Positions 38,041 through 40,818 of a DNA stretch of 40,818 nucleotides are shown here, piece by piece; positions within the stretch are counted from its first letter, which is position 1; the number at the start of each line of letters is the position of its first letter. The DNA is taken from the NCBI GenBank assembly GCA_036398175.1, contig DASWHL010000123.1, forward strand, positions 1 to 40,818, in the 5' to 3' direction. Under the pieces are notes generated by a model that had not been told where the DNA came from, did not search any database, and saw only the letters and a program-made list of their open reading frames with translations. The stretch comes from JAOTWJ01 sp036398175 (GTDB lineage: Bacteria; Gemmatimonadota; Gemmatimonadetes; Gemmatimonadales; GWC2-71-9). A program made the translations under genes and the position numbers.

Positions 38041-39186
38041 TCACGCCGGGCTGCGGATTTCCTCGGGCGCCCGTACGTGACGAAATGACGCGAAGAGCGC
38101 GAGATCGTACACGATCTTGAGGCCGGCGCCAATCACCAGGGGCGCCCCCAGGCCGAACGCGCCCATGGCCAGCCCGCCGAGCGGCGGACCAAAGGCCCAG
38201 CCCGCGTTCCGGACCACGCCGGTCGCGCCGAGCGCGAACGTCCGCTCGTCCGCCGCGGTGACCGCGACGACGTAGGACTGGCGGGTCGGGACGTCCATCT
38301 GCACGAGGGCTTCGCGGATCAGGAAGAGCGTCACCGCGAGCGCGGTCCAGGGAACGAACGGCAGCGCGCACAGCAGGACACTGGACGGCAGATGGGTGAA
38401 CACCATCGTCCGCACGAGACCGATGCGCGCGGCCAGCCACTCGGCGCCTACGTACGACGCGGCGTTGAGGAGCCGCGCGGCGAAGAAGACGGGCCCGAGC
38501 ACGTCACCGCCGAGCCCGAACCGGCGGAAGAACCAGAAGGTGAGGATCGAGCCCGCGAGGAAGCCGCCGCCCAGACTGTCGAGCGCAAAGAGCCCGGCGA
38601 GCCCGCCGACCCGCCGCTTTCCGCTTGCGGAGAGCGGCACGTGCCACCAGCGATGGGTGACGATGTGTCGCTTGTCGGCGGGCAGCGCGAGGTACAGGGG
38701 CAGCGGTGCCAGCGTCACCGCCGCGGCACCGACCAGCGTCCATCGGGTTGCCGCGAGCGCCGAGACACCGAACGCGGCTTCGATCCCGCTCGGCAGGGCA
38801 GCGGCCAGGGCCCCTACCGCGCCCGCGAGATCCTGGACCAGCGCGTAGCGCGTGAATGCCCGGGTGCGGGTCGTGTGGGTGGCCGCGTCGGCCAGCAGGC
38901 TCTGCTCGAGCGTTTGTGCCGGGCCGCGATCCCGCCCCATGCCGTTGACCATCCCCAGAAACGCGACGATCGCGAGCGAAACGGCGCCCTCGACGAGCGC
39001 CAGCCCGACGAGCCCGGCGCCCGAGAGCACGGTGGTGGCAAGGAGGGTGTTGCGCCGTCCCAGCCGATCGCCCACGAACGCGACGAACGTCGTGCCGATC
39101 GCGAGTCCCGCCAGCCCTGCCCCCACCACGAGTCCGAGCGCGGCGGCGTCGAGGCCCAGCCGGCCCAGGTAGAGCCCGAGGAGCAC
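38041..39186 (-). CDS. MFS transporter
   Basis: 381 residues from GTG 39186, with 11-12 membrane helices. The motif-A loop FVGDRLGRRNTLL lies between helices 2 and 3, and a similar loop is seen in the second half (GAEWLAARIGLVRTM). Conserved stretches: GPAQTLEQSLLADAATHTTR, FFRRFGLGGDVLGPVFF, IREALVQMDVPTRQSYVVAV and AFGPPLGGLAMGAFG. The frame stays open upstream of 39186 with RATAPNALLTAAGARSFATG, which looks like the true start of helix 1, but no ATG/GTG start is found there. Either a rare start codon is used or the true N-terminus is earlier. The cargo is unknown; the family is drug- or metabolite-efflux-like. Confidence 0.85.
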   Translation of the reverse strand: MLLGLYLGRLGLDAAALGLVVGAGLAGLAIGTTFVAFVGDRLGRRNTLLATTVLSGAGLVGLALVEGAVSLAIVAFLGMVNGMGRDRGPAQTLEQSLLADAATHTTRTRAFTRYALVQDLAGAVGALAAALPSGIEAAFGVSALAATRWTLVGAAAVTLAPLPLYLALPADKRHIVTHRWWHVPLSASGKRRVGGLAGLFALDSLGGGFLAGSILTFWFFRRFGLGGDVLGPVFFAARLLNAASYVGAEWLAARIGLVRTMVFTHLPSSVLLCALPFVPWTALAVTLFLIREALVQMDVPTRQSYVVAVTAADERTFALGATGVVRNAGWAFGPPLGGLAMGAFGLGAPLVIGAGLKIVYDLALFASFRHVRAPEEIRSPA

Positions 39187-39394
39187 GCCCGTGAGCCCCG
39201 TGGCAAAGGAGCGTGCGCCAGCCGCGGTCAGCAGCGCGTTCGGGGCCGTCGCTCGCCGGGCTATGGTTGAAGCGCGCGGACCATGTCCGCGGTGTAGTAG
39301 CCCGGTGCAGCCATGCCCCTAAGGTCGGCTCGGCGTTGGGGGAGACGCAAGGCACGGGGTGGCGCAGCCCTCGCGGCGGTTCGGCCCGTGCGTC

Positions 39395-39400
39395 TATAGT
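39395..39400 (+). promoter_or_regulatory. -10 element TATAGT, candidate leaderless promoter of the isoaspartate methyltransferase
   Basis: TATAGT ends 6 nt before the ATG at 39407. With a normal discriminator the first transcribed base would be the A of the start codon. No Shine-Dalgarno sequence is possible in the gap. Confidence 0.5.
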
Positions 39401-39406
39401 TGAAGC

Positions 39407-40114
39407 ATGCGCCCCCGCATTGCCGTGCTCACCCTCGGCGCGCTGGCCGGCTCAGCCTGCCGCGTGCCCGCGCAGGACGAAGCGCTCACGACGGCGCGTC
39501 GCGCGATGGTGGCCCTGATCGAAAGCGACGGCGTGCGCGACTCGGCCACGCTGGCGGCCCTGCGCGCGGTGCCCCGGCACGAGTTCGTCCCGGCCGACGT
39601 GCGCGACCTCGCCTACGGCGACCACCCGCTGCCCATCGGGTACGACCAGACCATCTCGCAGCCGTACATCGTCGGGTTCATGACCGAACAGGTCCGGCCG
39701 CGGCCCGGCATGAAGGTGCTGGAGATCGGCACGGGCTCGGGCTACCAGGCGGCGGTGCTCGCGGAGATCGGGTGCGAGGTGTACACGATCGAGATCGTGG
39801 AGCCACTCGCCGCCAACGCGGCCGCCGTGCTCGCGCGGCTTCGCTACGGAAACGTGCGCGTGCGCCACGGAGACGGCTACGCAGGCTGGCCGGAGGAGGC
39901 GCCGTTCGACGCGGTGATCGTGACGGCGGCGGCCGACGAGATTCCACCGGCCCTGCTCCGGCAGCTGGCGCCGGGCGGTCGCCTGGTCATGCCAGTCGGG
40001 CCGCAGGACGCGGTGCAGTATCTGGTGGTCGTCGAGAAGGACGCGACCGGCGAGACCGCGCAGCGCGCGCTGCTACCGGTCAGGTTCGTCCCCCTGGTTG
40101 GCGGAAGGAAGTGA
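39407..40114 (+). CDS. pcm: Protein-L-isoaspartate O-methyltransferase with signal peptide
   Basis: 235 residues. It repairs isoaspartate by methylation from S-adenosylmethionine. The catalytic core is standard: VPRHEFVPADVRDLAYGDHP, LPIGYDQTISQPYIVGFMTE, the SAM loop MKVLEIGTGSGYQAAVLAEI, VRHGDGYAGWPEEAPFDAVI and LLRQLAPGGRLVMPVG. Unusual is the N-terminus: MRPRIAVLTLGALAGSAC followed by RVPAQDEA, which looks like a signal peptide cleaved after VPA, or a weak lipobox at Cys18. The normal cytoplasmic enzyme starts directly at the helix ALTTARRAMVALI. If exported, the source of SAM is unexplained. The divergent MFS start is 220 bp upstream. Confidence 0.9.
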   Translation: MRPRIAVLTLGALAGSACRVPAQDEALTTARRAMVALIESDGVRDSATLAALRAVPRHEFVPADVRDLAYGDHPLPIGYDQTISQPYIVGFMTEQVRPRPGMKVLEIGTGSGYQAAVLAEIGCEVYTIEIVEPLAANAAAVLARLRYGNVRVRHGDGYAGWPEEAPFDAVIVTAAADEIPPALLRQLAPGGRLVMPVGPQDAVQYLVVVEKDATGETAQRALLPVRFVPLVGGRK

Positions 40115-40245
40115 AGGAGGAATACGTCCTCTCTGGAGGACAGTTCGCCAGCCCTCAGCTGCGCGGTCAGGTTGCGTAAATCATTTCCCCGTAACTGATT
40201 GCGGTCCATGCGTGCCCAGCGGCATGGCCCCTGCCTTTTGAGGTC

Positions 40246-40276
40246 CCGGACCCCGGTGCTGATTGGCCGGGTCCGG
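40246..40276 (+). promoter_or_regulatory. Leader hairpin before the small secreted protein
   Basis: CCGGACCC (40246-40253) pairs with GGGTCCGG (40269-40276) over a 15-nt loop, ending 9 nt before the AAAGGGAGG ribosome-binding sequence. It may stabilise the message; regulation is not shown. Confidence 0.3.
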
Positions 40277-40295
40277 TCTGTCAAAGGGAGGGGTT

Positions 40296-40778
40296 ATGTC
40301 GAAAGCGAGATTCTTCGGAGCGCTGGCGGCTACCTTCGCGCTGGCGACGATTGCTCCCCGCGCGGCGGCCCAGGATGTCCAGATCGGGCTCTCCTGGGGT
40401 GGGTCGGGCCTTCGGGCGACCGCGTACTACGTGTCCCCGGGGCTGCGGCCGGTCGTGCCGCACGTGTACTACGACCGCGGTCCGCGCCGGCTTGCCCGGC
40501 GGCATTTCGCGCAGTGCGTCGCGGAAGGTCCGTACCTGTACTGCTGGGATGCGCCGAGGTCCTACCGGGTGGCGCGACCGGTCGTGTACGTGTACGCAAC
40601 CGAACGGGCGGCCGGGTATCGCGAGTATCGCGGTAAGCGCGGCCATGGTCCGAAGTTCGTGAAGCACCACAGGAACCATCGTGCCGCGGCCGCGCGCGCG
40701 TGGCGGCACTGGGCCGACGATCACCGCTACCGGTACGATCGGGACCGGTTCAACGTGGACGTCGTCCTCACCTGGTGA
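40296..40778 (+). CDS. Small secreted protein, Tyr/His/Arg-rich, unknown function
   Basis: 160 residues from ATG 40296 after AAAGGGAGG. The signal peptide is MSKARFFGALAATFALATIA with cleavage after RAAA, leaving QDVQIGLSWGGSG. The mature part has a short beta segment (LRATAYYVSPGLRPVVPHVY) and two cysteines (in FAQCVAEGPYLYCWDAPRSY, a possible disulfide). The C-terminal half is basic and rich in His, Tyr and Arg (RKRGHGP type runs, HHRNHRAAAARAWRHWADDH, RYRYDRDRF), ending FNVDVVLTW. I do not recognise a named family. Similar Tyr/His/Arg-rich envelope proteins occur in this phylum. A strong hairpin follows the stop. Confidence 0.7.
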   Translation: MSKARFFGALAATFALATIAPRAAAQDVQIGLSWGGSGLRATAYYVSPGLRPVVPHVYYDRGPRRLARRHFAQCVAEGPYLYCWDAPRSYRVARPVVYVYATERAAGYREYRGKRGHGPKFVKHHRNHRAAAARAWRHWADDHRYRYDRDRFNVDVVLTW

Positions 40779-40788
40779 ACAGCACGGC

Positions 40789-40817
40789 GCCGGCGCGTCC
40801 GCGACGGACGCGCCGGC
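40789..40817 (+). terminator. Hairpin terminator after the secreted-protein gene
   Basis: GCCGGCGCGTCCG (40789-40801) and CGGACGCGCCGGC (40805-40817) make a perfect 13-bp stem with a CGA loop, 10 nt after the stop. The window ends there, so a T-run cannot be checked. Confidence 0.6.
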
Positions 40818-40818
40818 C

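Noticed and set aside
1..40818. CRISPR array, prophage, insertion sequence or tRNA/rRNA gene
   Set aside because: I looked for regular spaced direct repeats, transposase or integrase motifs and tRNA-like cloverleaves and found none.

Overview
This 40.8 kb window is GC-rich (roughly 70% by eye) chromosomal DNA from a Gram-negative-type bacterium. The gene set fits Gemmatimonadota or a close relative: an ADOP/MacB-type permease, a LysW amino-carrier operon, Tat-exported enzymes, a tricorn-like S41 protease, PAS-rich histidine kinases and a Ser/Thr kinase. This assignment is inference, because there is no rRNA marker. I see no prophage, transposase, tRNA, rRNA or CRISPR array.

Layout. 1-526 is the 5' part of an ADOP permease on the minus strand, followed by a nonsense-interrupted permease remnant on the plus strand (623-~1000). 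1035-6832 (minus) is a compact operon lysW-lysX-lysY-lysZ-lysJ-lysK plus a TerB-like gene. It has a strong promoter at 6931-6959, and most of its genes overlap by 4 or 8 nt. Its enzymes build lysine and/or arginine precursors on the carrier protein LysW. 6833-7445 is a regulatory stretch with two CRP-like palindromes in front of a hybrid histidine kinase (7446-9389). 9392-12744 (minus) encodes a two-subunit molybdenum hydroxylase, preceded by a CorE-like (ECF44) metal-responsive sigma factor and a 25-residue, seven-cysteine micropeptide with a near-perfect Shine-Dalgarno sequence.

12803-15012 (minus) holds a gamma-glutamyltransferase and a secreted DUF1579-like protein. 15167-18216 (plus) holds a Tat-exported class V aminotransferase, a DUF456 membrane protein and a fatty-acid desaturase. 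18236-19624 holds arsN2 and efp on the minus strand. Between them lies a plus-strand transcription unit with its own promoter and terminator and paired ends, which I interpret as an unassigned structured ncRNA. 19706-22708 (minus) holds two overlapping ZIP transporters and an M20 peptidase. 22823-27328 (plus) holds a DUF2231 membrane protein, a glyoxalase-fold protein and a large multi-PAS/GAF histidine kinase. 27344-28697 (minus) is an ECF sigma, membrane protein and CpxP-like envelope-stress module.

28871-31528 (plus) holds class I fructose-bisphosphate aldolase and a membrane Ser/Thr kinase. 31556-39186 (minus) holds a nicotinamidase, an aldo/keto reductase, a tricorn-like protease, DNA polymerase IV and an MFS transporter, with two long imperfect inverted repeats between genes. 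39407-40778 (plus) holds an apparently exported protein-isoaspartate methyltransferase and a small secreted protein.

A recurring TAGNTT-like -10 element sits just upstream of many genes. In three cases (23322, 29960, 39407) it lies so close to the start codon, with no Shine-Dalgarno sequence, that leaderless transcripts are likely.
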